Source: Candidatus Calditenuaceae archaeon (lineage in GTDB: Archaea > Thermoproteota > Nitrososphaeria_A > Caldarchaeales > Calditenuaceae). From it: 42,637 nt of DNA. Below, in pieces: positions 8,215 to 15,922 of the stretch. Within the stretch, counting starts at the first letter, position 1. The number at the start of each line of letters is the position of its first letter. The stretch spans positions 1 to 42,637 of the forward strand of contig JANXEU010000033.1 in NCBI GenBank assembly GCA_025058055.1. Reading direction: 5' to 3'. The translations under genes were made by a program, and so were the position numbers. The notes beneath the pieces are model-generated. The model did not search any database and was not told where the DNA came from. It saw nothing but the letters and a program-made list of their open reading frames with translations.

Positions 8215-9156
8215 TCAGTACATCTCCTTCAGCTGGTCTACCGGCAGGAACCTCTCCTCAAGTCGTCTGTAGTCATCGATCCTCACTATTGCGTGATGGT
8301 TCGCGGTCGGCAGGTCCTTTTCTTGGTGTTCGAGATCCCACTGAGCCTCCTCCTGCCGCTCGGCTAAGGCCTTCGCGAACCTGTACACCGACATCATCTC
8401 GGCGTGAAGTGCTCCCATGCTCACGATGATCAACTTGTAGCCGCTCGATGCGATCTCCGAGAACCTCAGGGGCTTCTTTGCCTCAGTCCATCTGAAGCTC
8501 GACGAGTAGTTGAAGACCAAGGGCGTGTCGGGATACTCCCTTCTAACTCGTTCGGCGAACTCCCATGCGTCATCGTCGTTCGGTCGCCTGAACTCGGCCC
8601 AAAGCAGGTCAGCTCCGGCGTCCCTGAAAGCTATCGCGCGCCTCACGGCCTCCTCTAGTGTGCCGCCCTTCGTTCCCAGGACGTCTGTTCTCGCGATCAA
8701 CAAGAAGTCCGGGTCCACCGAGTCGCGATGGCTTGCGAGTGATTTGACTTTCAGTACGGCCTCCTCGAAGCTCAACACCCTCTTCCCCGCGAGGTGACCG
8801 CACCTCTTCGGGAACCTCTGGTCCTCGACGTGTATCGCCGCGACCCCTGCTGCGATGAACTCTTCTAGGGCTCTAGTCGCCGTGACGGAGTTGCCGTAAC
8901 CGTCGTCGGCGTCGGAGATCACGGGTATCCTGACGGCCTTAACCACTCTACCAGCGAACTCGACCATCTCTGGCAGGGTGAGAAACCCTATGTCGGGCTT
9001 CACTAGGTAGCCCACGGAGCACGAGTAACCGCTGACATAGACCGCCTTCAGCCCCACCATCTCGACGAGCCTCGCCTGAATCGGCGTGTATACACCCGTG
9101 GTCCAGACGTAGTTCTCCTGTTTAAGGAGCCTACGAAGCTCCCTGCTTCTGTCCAC
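8215..9156 (-). CDS. Isocitrate lyase/PEP mutase superfamily enzyme, methylisocitrate lyase-like
   Basis: 313 residues from a GTG start. The TIM-barrel signature is clear: SDADDGYGN (about 81-89) carries the Mg-binding acidic residues, and EDQRFPKRCGHLAGK (111-125) holds the catalytic Cys 119 in KRCGH, the motif of isocitrate and 2-methylisocitrate lyases. PEP mutases lack this Cys loop. The length is close to the short 2-methylisocitrate lyases and well below classical isocitrate lyases. The expected reaction is cleavage of 2-methylisocitrate to pyruvate and succinate, although related enzymes act on other 2-hydroxy di/tricarboxylates. It is divergent from a thiolase gene. Confidence 0.75.
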   Translation of the reverse strand: MDRSRELRRLLKQENYVWTTGVYTPIQARLVEMVGLKAVYVSGYSCSVGYLVKPDIGFLTLPEMVEFAGRVVKAVRIPVISDADDGYGNSVTATRALEEFIAAGVAAIHVEDQRFPKRCGHLAGKRVLSFEEAVLKVKSLASHRDSVDPDFLLIARTDVLGTKGGTLEEAVRRAIAFRDAGADLLWAEFRRPNDDDAWEFAERVRREYPDTPLVFNYSSSFRWTEAKKPLRFSEIASSGYKLIIVSMGALHAEMMSVYRFAKALAERQEEAQWDLEHQEKDLPTANHHAIVRIDDYRRLEERFLPVDQLKEMY

Positions 9157-9261
9157 ACCGAAACGGCCCTTCTCACCGAATTAAGAGTTCGACGTCCGTG
9201 CCTTCGCGAAGGTGTTCGGCCCATCTAAGCCCCTGCGGAGCCTCGCACACCGGTAGCATAG

Positions 9262-9285
9262 TATTAATATCTAGCTTAACGTTAA
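9262..9285 (+). promoter_or_regulatory. Thiolase promoter with adjoining palindrome
   Basis: TATTAATAT (9262-9270) is centred 31 bases before the TTG at 9297. The perfect palindrome TTAACGTTAA (9276-9285) lies just downstream, where a bound repressor would block initiation. Confidence 0.45.
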
Positions 9286-9296
9286 CATAAATTGAA

Positions 9297-10475
9297 TTGG
9301 GTAGGAGGGTTGCGATTGTAGGCATAGGGTTAACAGCGTTCGGGAGGAGGTCCGACGCGTCTCTCAGCGAGCTGGCTTTTGAGGCCGGAAGGGAGGCCCT
9401 CAGGGATGCGGGCGTCGAGGCGAGAGACGTTCGCTTCTTCGCCGTTGGGAACGTTGGCGCGTGGAGCTCCGAGCCTCTGCCGGCCGTACTGATCTCAGAG
9501 TATCTCGGACTGGAGAACACAGGGTCGCTGAGGGTGGAGGCCGCGTGTGCGTCCGGCAGCGCTGCGATCAAGATCGCCCACGACGCGATCGCCTCCGGGT
9601 CCGTCGACATCGCTATGGCCCTCGGGGTCGAGAGGATGAACGAATCACCTACGCCAAACGTGGTCGAGCTCATCGGTCGTGCGGGGAACTACTTCTGGGA
9701 GTTCGAGAACTTCGGACTGACGTTCCCCGGTTACTACGCGATCTACGCAACGGCATACATGGACAGGTACGGCGCAAGGGAGGAGGACCTCGCCGAAGTC
9801 GCGGTCAAGAACCACTACTATGGCTCCATGAACCCCTACGCTCAGTTCCGAAAGCCGGTCAGTCTTGAGGACGTCATGTCGTCGAGGTACATCGCTTGGC
9901 CCCTCAAGCTCCTTGAGTGCTCTCCGATAACAGATGGCGCTGCGGCGGTGATCCTCGCGTCTGAGGAGGTCGCAGGAAGGCTGACCGACTCGCCTGTGTG
10001 GATCAAGGGCATGGGTTACGCGACGGGGACGGCGAACCTCTCGAAGAGGGACGACTTCCTAGGGTTAGAGCCGGCCAGCAGGGCTGCTAGAATCGCCTAC
10101 GCCAGCGCGGGCATCGACCCTGAGAGGCCTTACAAGCAGATAGACGTCGCAACGGTCCACGACTGCTTCTCGATCGCGGAGATCTTAGCCTATGAGGACC
10201 TAGGGTTCGCGAGAAGGGGAGAGGGATACATGCTGTTGAAGGAACACCAGACCTACATCGGAGGTTTGATACCCGTCAACTTGGATGGAGGGCTCAAGTC
10301 GAAGGGCCATCCGATCGGTGCGACCGGTGTAGGCATGGCCGTCGAGGCGGTCAGGCAGCTGAGAAGGGAAGCGGAGCGCGGGAGGCAGGCTGACGTGAAG
10401 AACGGCGTGGCGATTACGCACAACATGGGGGGGACCGGCCACTACGCCTACGTCACAGTCTACTCTATCGACTGA
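9297..10475 (+). CDS. Thiolase, SCP-x/archaeal acetyl-CoA acetyltransferase type
   Basis: 392 residues from a TTG start (MGRRVAIVGIG). The nucleophile is Cys 84 in EAACASGSAA; VHDCFSIAEI and GGLKSKGHPIGATG carry the His and second-Cys-region motifs; the C-terminus has HNMGGTGHYAY. This is the SCP-x-like group common in archaea, which often works with a small DUF35 OB-fold protein and HMG-CoA synthase. Neither partner is next to it here, so a role in acyl-CoA degradation rather than mevalonate synthesis is plausible (inference). It is followed after 64 bases by an acyl-CoA reductase-like gene. Confidence 0.85.
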   Translation: MGRRVAIVGIGLTAFGRRSDASLSELAFEAGREALRDAGVEARDVRFFAVGNVGAWSSEPLPAVLISEYLGLENTGSLRVEAACASGSAAIKIAHDAIASGSVDIAMALGVERMNESPTPNVVELIGRAGNYFWEFENFGLTFPGYYAIYATAYMDRYGAREEDLAEVAVKNHYYGSMNPYAQFRKPVSLEDVMSSRYIAWPLKLLECSPITDGAAAVILASEEVAGRLTDSPVWIKGMGYATGTANLSKRDDFLGLEPASRAARIAYASAGIDPERPYKQIDVATVHDCFSIAEILAYEDLGFARRGEGYMLLKEHQTYIGGLIPVNLDGGLKSKGHPIGATGVGMAVEAVRQLRREAERGRQADVKNGVAITHNMGGTGHYAYVTVYSID

Positions 10476-10503
10476 CGAGTCCTTGAACGATGGTCTTCTC
10501 CCG

Positions 10504-10519
10504 CTGGCTTTATAGCCAG
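10504..10519 (+). promoter_or_regulatory. Palindromic TATA region of the acryloyl-CoA reductase-like gene
   Basis: CTGGCT, TTAT, AGCCAG is a perfect 6+4+6 inverted repeat with the TATA-like core in its centre, 28 bases before ATG 10540. The gene is therefore likely to be transcribed separately from the thiolase, with a leaderless message and possibly an operator on the TATA box. Confidence 0.45.
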
Positions 10520-10539
10520 ATCTCTCAGGTCGTTGTGAG

Positions 10540-11544
10540 ATGAGGGCCGTTCTGCTCAGGAGGTTCGGTGAGGACGCAGTCTTGGAGGACGTTCAGCGCC
10601 CTTCTCGTGCCCCTGAGGGGTACGCGCTGGTAGAGGTTAAGTCTGCTGGAGTCTGCTACAGAGACCTCCTAGTGACACAGGGCAAGTTCCCAAGGACCAG
10701 GCTTCCAGTGGTGTTGGGTCACGAGTTCGCCGGCAAGGTGGTTGAGGTTGGTGGGGACTTCGGGATCAGGGAAGGCGATCTGGTCACGGGCCTGCCCCAC
10801 ACGGTCTGCGGCACCTGTGAACACTGTCTTACCAAACGCGAGAACCTCTGCGTCAGCAGGCTCTGGTATGGTGAGGCCATCGACGGCACCTTCCGCGAGG
10901 TCACGGCCGTTGACCCGAAGACGTTGGTGAGGGTTCCAGAGGGCGTTTCTCCGGACGCGGCGTCCATCTCCAGCTGCGTAGTCGGCATGCTCCTTCACGG
11001 CATCAGGGACATCGGCCAGGCGAGGAGGGGTGAAAGGGCCCTCGTCACCGGAGCTGGTGGAGGTGTTGGGATTCATGCGGTGCAGGTCGCGAAGGCGATA
11101 GGTTGCAAAGTAGTCGCTGCTACGAGGTCCGAGTCCAAGGCCGAGGAGATCAGGAGGGTCGGGGCCGACGAGTTGATCGTCGGGAGCTCTTTCTCTGAGG
11201 AGGTGAGGAGGCGTTGGGACGGAGTCGACATCGTTGTGGAGTGCGTCGGTGAGCCGACCTTCGGGGAGAGCATTAGGTCGCTGAAGTGGGGAGGGAGGAT
11301 CGTGCTGATAGGCAACGTTACAGCTGGCAACTTCCCGCTACCTTTGGGGCTCGTGATACTGAAGGGCCTCAGCGTTAGGGGAGTTGTCGGGTCAACGCTC
11401 GCTACCTTGAAGGGAGCTCTAGAGATGATGGCGCGCGGGGAAGTCAAGTCCGTCGTGAGGACGTTAAGGCTTGAGGAGTTCGGTCAAGCCTTAGAAGCTT
11501 TGAAAGCGGGGGCCGCGGTAGGGAGGTTCGTGCTCAAGCCCTGA
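10540..11544 (+). CDS. Zinc-containing MDR dehydrogenase, acryloyl-CoA reductase-like
   Basis: 334 residues of the medium-chain dehydrogenase/reductase family. Cys 39 (GVCYRDLL), His 61-Glu 62 (GHE) and four structural-zinc cysteines (90, 93, 96, 104) are present. TGAGGGVGIHAVQVAK is the nucleotide-binding loop. The CYRDLL block, GIHAVQVAKAIG and the end of the protein resemble, from memory, the Sulfolobales NADPH-dependent acryloyl-CoA reductase of the 3-hydroxypropionate pathway. Other MDR alcohol or quinone reductases remain possible. Its stop overlaps the convergent trm1 by 11 bases. Confidence 0.7.
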   Translation: MRAVLLRRFGEDAVLEDVQRPSRAPEGYALVEVKSAGVCYRDLLVTQGKFPRTRLPVVLGHEFAGKVVEVGGDFGIREGDLVTGLPHTVCGTCEHCLTKRENLCVSRLWYGEAIDGTFREVTAVDPKTLVRVPEGVSPDAASISSCVVGMLLHGIRDIGQARRGERALVTGAGGGVGIHAVQVAKAIGCKVVAATRSESKAEEIRRVGADELIVGSSFSEEVRRRWDGVDIVVECVGEPTFGESIRSLKWGGRIVLIGNVTAGNFPLPLGLVILKGLSVRGVVGSTLATLKGALEMMARGEVKSVVRTLRLEEFGQALEALKAGAAVGRFVLKP

Positions 11545-12703
11545 GGACGCGCAAGATCTCGGAGACCGGTGCGTCCGTCTTGATCGCGGAACCGTCGTAG
11601 TGAACGTGCGAGGCCCTGTAACCGATGGACCGGAGCTCCTCGATCAGCCACGAGACCTTTGGAGGGGAGCGCTTAGCCCTCCTCGCCAGCTCAGCGATGG
11701 GATAGGAGTAGGGGACGTCGGGGAGTTCGTCGTGGACTCTCCTCAGGACCTTCACCGCCTCCTTGTAGGTCTGAGACTCAGCCAGTTCTAGCGCAAGGGC
11801 CCTCTCGATGAGGGCATCGTCCTTCAGGGGACCCAGCCACAGAGGGCCGAGCAGTTCGACTTCGTGTCCACACGACGCACACCTTCCATGGAGCTCGGAT
11901 AGGTCATAGACTGCATCTACCCGAAGACACGCGTCGCAGTAGTGCAGATACCCGAGCCTCGAGATGGCCTCGAAGGCCCTAAGCTTCCCTCTCTCTACCA
12001 ACGCGAACACCCTGACGAAGTGGCCGTGAACGACCGAAAGGACCGTGACCGCTGATTTTGAGAGCCGGCCGGCTGTGATAGCGCAGACCGCCGCCAAGGC
12101 CCTCTGAGCCAGCTCCTTCCCGAAACAGGTCCTCGAGAGGTTCAGGGAATACCTCCACCTCGCGGTCCTCGGGGAGGCTCCTGTCAGGGCAGCGAGGTCC
12201 GTGGCAGACGCGCCGATCAGGCCGCCGCTCCTCACCGCCCTTACTGAGTTCTCCAAGAACCTCGACGGCGATCCCGACGGGTCAACGTCGACGTAGTGAA
12301 CCCTCGAACCCTCAGCGACCAGTTTCACCAGAAGCAGGTTACCGTCCATGTGGAGGCCCCTCAAGGCACCTCCGAGGCCGTTGATCTCGGCGTTGAGGTT
12401 GATGAGCCTTGCAGAGCGCTCGTTGATGTCGCTCGCGTAACCCCGCACGAACCTCGACGTCTCGAGCATAAGCCTCACGGACCTCGCACCCAACCCTGCC
12501 AGCGGCTCGACGAAAGTCTTCTCGCCGGAGTCGAAGAACGCAGCCGTGACGATCACCGCTAAGTCCCTCGATATCTTTGAGGCGGGGTTGTAAAAGGCCG
12601 GCAACTTGGAGGGTTCCACCCTTCCGACCCCTTCTGGGACGATGAGTCTCGCTTTTCCCTCAACGACCTCCTCTGTGGAGAAATCAAGTTCCACCGCGAT
12701 CAC
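11534..12703 (-). CDS. trm1: tRNA (guanine26-N2)-dimethyltransferase
   Basis: 389 residues from GTG 12703, overlapping the upstream NTPase stop (GTGA). Trm1 uses SAM to make N2,N2-dimethylguanosine at tRNA position 26. FYNPASKISRDLAV is the family N-terminal motif; EPLAGLGARSVR is the SAM loop; VDVDPSGSPSRFLENSV is the catalytic region. The CxxC...CxxC pair in YCDAC and CASCG is the zinc site of the C-terminal domain. It is the last gene of the five-gene overlapping operon that starts with nop5. Confidence 0.9.
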   Translation of the reverse strand: MIAVELDFSTEEVVEGKARLIVPEGVGRVEPSKLPAFYNPASKISRDLAVIVTAAFFDSGEKTFVEPLAGLGARSVRLMLETSRFVRGYASDINERSARLINLNAEINGLGGALRGLHMDGNLLLVKLVAEGSRVHYVDVDPSGSPSRFLENSVRAVRSGGLIGASATDLAALTGASPRTARWRYSLNLSRTCFGKELAQRALAAVCAITAGRLSKSAVTVLSVVHGHFVRVFALVERGKLRAFEAISRLGYLHYCDACLRVDAVYDLSELHGRCASCGHEVELLGPLWLGPLKDDALIERALALELAESQTYKEAVKVLRRVHDELPDVPYSYPIAELARRAKRSPPKVSWLIEELRSIGYRASHVHYDGSAIKTDAPVSEILRVLRA

Positions 12704-13227
12704 CTGATTAAATGTTCCACAGCCTCTCTAGCGACCCTCTCGGCCTCACCGAACCTCATCACGAGCCTCGAAGTGGCCGAGGAGCTCAGCCTCTCGATTA
12801 AGGGGTGCTTGGCCCTGAAGTGGACCGTGAAGAGCGATCTTTCGAGCGAGTCCATCGATGACTGTACGACCTCAACGAACCTGTTCGACATCAGCTCCAT
12901 GGGCCCGACCTCGTCCACCACGAGAACAGCTCCCCTCTCAAGGGCAGCGTTGATCGCAGGTATCCCGAACCTCTCGAGGTTCTCGGGGAAGACCACGTAA
13001 GACCCCAACCTGTGTCGGCTCTGTATGCCCTTCCGAGCTAAAGGTAGGCTTGAGAGGCCCACGAGCTCAACGATGTCGAAGCCCACCCTCTCTTTGCCCT
13101 CCCTGACCTCCCTGGTGACGAATCCCCCGACCTCGTAACCCCTCGACCTCAGCTCGTCAGCGACCCTGATCGCGACGGTCGTCTTGCCAGATCCGGGAGG
13201 GCCGGTGACTACAACGAGCCTCCTCAT
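12700..13227 (-). CDS. THEP1-type nucleoside-triphosphatase
   Basis: 175 residues. The P-loop GPPGSGKTT is at residues 9-17 and the Walker B VLVVDEVGPMEL at about 100-111; YEVGGFVTREVREGKERVGF matches the THEP1/NTPase-1 family (hydrolyses ATP and GTP; human relative NTPCR). The cellular role is unclear. Its ATG overlaps the RNase HII stop (ATGA) and its stop overlaps the trm1 start, so translational coupling is expected. Confidence 0.85.
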   Translation of the reverse strand: MRRLVVVTGPPGSGKTTVAIRVADELRSRGYEVGGFVTREVREGKERVGFDIVELVGLSSLPLARKGIQSRHRLGSYVVFPENLERFGIPAINAALERGAVLVVDEVGPMELMSNRFVEVVQSSMDSLERSLFTVHFRAKHPLIERLSSSATSRLVMRFGEAERVAREAVEHLIR

Positions 13228-13865
13228 CGCTCATCCAAATAGACGTCGAGCCGCTGAAAGGAACCGACAGTCCGCCACGACCTTCTGACGTAGTTAGGCA
13301 GGTGACCGCATGTGACCAAGCGTTCCAAATGGCTCCTCGTCTTCGGATCGCTCGGATACCCTGAGCCGACGTCGCCCAGCTCCCTGATGGCCCTGTCTCT
13401 CAAGACCTTAGCCACGATCGAGGCAGCCGCAACGACCGCGATACTGGCGTCCGCTCTCACCTTGAAGTGGATCTTAACACCACCTATAGGGCCGATCAGT
13501 TCAGAAGCTTTCCTAGTGTTCCTGTAAGGCGAGTCGATGTAGACTGCATGAGGTCTCACCCCACTTATCAACTCCCTCATAGCCTTCAGCTCGAGCTCGT
13601 TGAGGCCGCACCCACCCCGGGACTTGGAGCACCTATCGATGTGTGTGGGATTGATGCGCTTCGTTCTGATCAGGGCCCCCATGCTCCTCAACCGGTCGTA
13701 CAGCCGTTCCCTGACCGACGGTGTGAGAGTCTTCGAGTCTTTCACTCCCAGCTCCTCGAGCTCCCTCACCCTGTCCCCCTCTAACGCGAAGAGCGCGATC
13801 ACCATCGGCCCCAGGACGGAGCCCCTTCCGGCCTCGTCGATGCCCGCGACCAGAGGACCTTTCAT
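13224..13865 (-). CDS. rnhB: Ribonuclease HII
   Basis: 213 residues. It cleaves RNA in RNA-DNA hybrids and removes misincorporated ribonucleotides. GIDEAGRGSVLGPMV carries the first catalytic Asp-Glu pair, VYIDSPYRN the next Asp, and AAASIVAKVLRDRAI the family helix. Length is normal. It sits between fibrillarin and the NTPase, with 4-base overlaps on both sides. Confidence 0.93.
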   Translation of the reverse strand: MKGPLVAGIDEAGRGSVLGPMVIALFALEGDRVRELEELGVKDSKTLTPSVRERLYDRLRSMGALIRTKRINPTHIDRCSKSRGGCGLNELELKAMRELISGVRPHAVYIDSPYRNTRKASELIGPIGGVKIHFKVRADASIAVVAAASIVAKVLRDRAIRELGDVGSGYPSDPKTRSHLERLVTCGHLPNYVRRSWRTVGSFQRLDVYLDER

Positions 13866-14638
13866 CCGCCGGCGAACCTCGCGGTGACCAGAACGTGGTC
13901 CAGCTCATAAGGCTCGAGGTCGATCCTCTGCTCTAGGACGGCCCCGCCTCTCTCCAAGACCTCTATCTCCCTCCTGAAGACGCGTTCTGGGTCCTCGGTG
14001 CTGTCGATGCTCCGAGCCTTTATCGCGACCATCACCTTCCCTCCAGACCTTAGGAAGGTTCTAGCGTTGTCGACGACTATGCGGGCCTGATCAGGCTGGG
14101 CGACGTCACAGTAAATCACATCGACCCTCCCGATTAAGTAAGCGTAGCGCTCGGGCAGTCTCGCGTCGCCGAGCACGGGCACGACGTTCCTCCTCCGCTT
14201 CGCGACCCTCTCGACGAACTGCGCTAAGACCCTTGGCGAGTACTCGACCGCGTAGACCGCGCCCCTCTCTCCGGTGATATCTGAGACGTGGCTTACCGTA
14301 GTTCCAGACGCTGCACCGAGGTAGAGCGTCCTCGTTCCGGGCGATATCGGGACGGCCCTCATGCCCTTGATCAGGGCTGCGGCCAGTTTGCTCCTGTAGG
14401 GCACCCACTCCCGGTACTCTTCGCCCTGATACCTGAAGAGCTGCTCGCCGTATACGGAGAACCCTCTATCTAGGTTCTTGGTGCAGAGGTACCGCTTCAC
14501 TCCGTCCCACGTCCAGTAAACGTTCTCGGCCACTTCGTGGGGCTCTACCTCGATGACCATCTTCTCCACTTTCAGATCGGTCGGTGCTCGCACATAAAGC
14601 CCTCGACGGGAGACGCAGAGCGTGGGGTCGGAGATCAC
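13862..14638 (-). CDS. flpA: Fibrillarin-like rRNA/tRNA 2'-O-methyltransferase
   Basis: 258 residues from GTG 14638. This start overlaps the nop5 stop as GTGA and has GAGGAGG a few bases upstream; the open frame continues back to 14863, but only as translation of nop5 in the wrong frame. YLGAASGTTVSHVSDI is the SAM-binding signature, YAVEYSPR follows, and CDVAQPDQA and AIKARSID are the later conserved motifs. It is the catalytic subunit of C/D-box RNPs that 2'-O-methylate rRNA and tRNA with Nop5 and L7Ae. Confidence 0.95.
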   Translation of the reverse strand: MISDPTLCVSRRGLYVRAPTDLKVEKMVIEVEPHEVAENVYWTWDGVKRYLCTKNLDRGFSVYGEQLFRYQGEEYREWVPYRSKLAAALIKGMRAVPISPGTRTLYLGAASGTTVSHVSDITGERGAVYAVEYSPRVLAQFVERVAKRRRNVVPVLGDARLPERYAYLIGRVDVIYCDVAQPDQARIVVDNARTFLRSGGKVMVAIKARSIDSTEDPERVFRREIEVLERGGAVLEQRIDLEPYELDHVLVTARFAGG

Positions 14639-15834
14639 CTGCGCCTCCTCTGCCTTCTCACCCCTCCCGGAGGCCTCGGAGGCCTTCTCACCTCCACTCT
14701 CTCCTTGACAGGTGGAGTTGCGTACTTCTCCCTGATCTCCTTCACGCGCCTCTCGAGCTCCTCCCTGAGCATCGCGGACCTGTCCTCTCCCGAGAAGTAG
14801 TCGATCCTCGCTGCGATGGCTATCTTGGCCGCGAGGGCCCTTGCCATCTTCCCCCTTTGCCATTTGGGAGAGCCGTGAACGTAAGGGTGCTGAAAGATCA
14901 CGCCGTGCTTCGGTGCACCTCTGCCAGTCCTCAGGAATCTGAAGAGGGCCTTCTCCGCACCCAGCAGCTGGACCAAACTTGCAGGTGCCCTAGCGAGCCG
15001 GTCGAGGCCTCCTGCAAGCGTTATCAACCTCGCTCCTACCATAGGCCCCGCGATCGCCGAGACGTTCGGCGCTTCCACGGCCATGAGCTGTCTGACGTAG
15101 TTCTGAAGCCTGTCGCGATACTCGATGAGGTAGTACGTGGTCTTTGCTAGCTCCAGTATCTCGGCCATGTCGACGTCCGAGACCTCGATGCCTAAGCTCC
15201 TCCTTGAGGCCTCCACCAGCCTCTCCACCTCCTTCCGGTCCAAGACGTCTGAGGCGGCCTCTCTCGAAACGTTGGACCTTGGCCCCAAGGCCAGCACGAC
15301 CCTCACGTACCTCTCGGGGTCGCCGACGATGTCCTTCAGTTCCGGGAAGTGGATGCCGTACCAGTCCACGAGCCTCGAGTACATGGAGTTCAGCGTCTCC
15401 TGAACCTCGTCGAGGGTCCTCATCGCTTGGACGATCATCTGGTCCCTCCTTAGTACCGCCTCCTTGATCATCAGCTCCGTGACCCTGATCGCTACCTCCC
15501 TGAGCCTTTGCTCGTAGAGCTCCACCGTGGGGAACACACCCGCGCTCAAGACCAGTTCGACTCTGTCCCGAGGGAGCTGATAGTGGCTGAGGAGCTGACA
15601 GCCGTGTCCCAGCGCACGTATCGCCTCGTGCAGGAGGGGGTCCGGAGTTGCGAGGCTCTCGAATCCTCGGGCCTTGAGGCCCTCGACCAGCTCCTTCAGC
15701 CATCCGGTCGCGCCGGGAGACCTCAGTCTAGCGAACGTCTCACCAACGTCCCCCGATAAAGAGAAGTGCTCACTCCGGCCGTCCTCGGTCAGCACCAGAA
15801 CACCAGCCGGAGTCAACATTAGCGTCGCGCGCAT
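14635..15834 (-). CDS. nop5: Nop5 (Nop56/58-like) C/D-box RNP core protein
   Basis: 399 residues from ATG 15834. The frame is open further upstream to 16164, but that part is antisense to trm5 and the TATA box lies at 15860-15866, so ATG 15834 is the supported start. An N-terminal fibrillarin-binding domain, a coiled coil (about 115-230) and a NOP domain (NVSAIAGPMVGARLI; GAPKHGVIFQHPYVH; GKMARALAAKIAIAARID) are all present, with a basic Arg-rich tail. It bridges fibrillarin and the guide RNA-L7Ae complex. First gene of the operon. Confidence 0.95.
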   Translation of the reverse strand: MRATLMLTPAGVLVLTEDGRSEHFSLSGDVGETFARLRSPGATGWLKELVEGLKARGFESLATPDPLLHEAIRALGHGCQLLSHYQLPRDRVELVLSAGVFPTVELYEQRLREVAIRVTELMIKEAVLRRDQMIVQAMRTLDEVQETLNSMYSRLVDWYGIHFPELKDIVGDPERYVRVVLALGPRSNVSREAASDVLDRKEVERLVEASRRSLGIEVSDVDMAEILELAKTTYYLIEYRDRLQNYVRQLMAVEAPNVSAIAGPMVGARLITLAGGLDRLARAPASLVQLLGAEKALFRFLRTGRGAPKHGVIFQHPYVHGSPKWQRGKMARALAAKIAIAARIDYFSGEDRSAMLREELERRVKEIREKYATPPVKERVEVRRPPRPPGGVRRQRRRR

Positions 15835-15844
15835 CGACCAACAG

Positions 15845-15866
15845 CACCGATCGGTGTGATATAACG
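15845..15866 (-). promoter_or_regulatory. nop5 promoter with palindrome
   Basis: The minus-strand TATA-like box (GTTATAT, 15860-15866) is about 29 bases before ATG 15834. A perfect 12-base palindrome CACCGATCGGTG (15845-15856) occupies the space between it and the start codon. Confidence 0.45.
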
Positions 15867-15922
15867 TATGGCCTAGACTCGAGTGTGTTCGGTTTTTGGT
15901 CTGCTTTGAAGCGGGATATTCG

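Noticed and set aside
9173..9673. 166-residue minus-strand frame over the thiolase promoter and 5' part
   Set aside because: Composition is that of an antisense shadow and it covers the promoter of two genes.
14639..14863. 75-residue N-terminal extension of fibrillarin
   Set aside because: It is nop5 coding sequence read in another frame; GTG 14638 has a strong ribosome site and a GTGA overlap.
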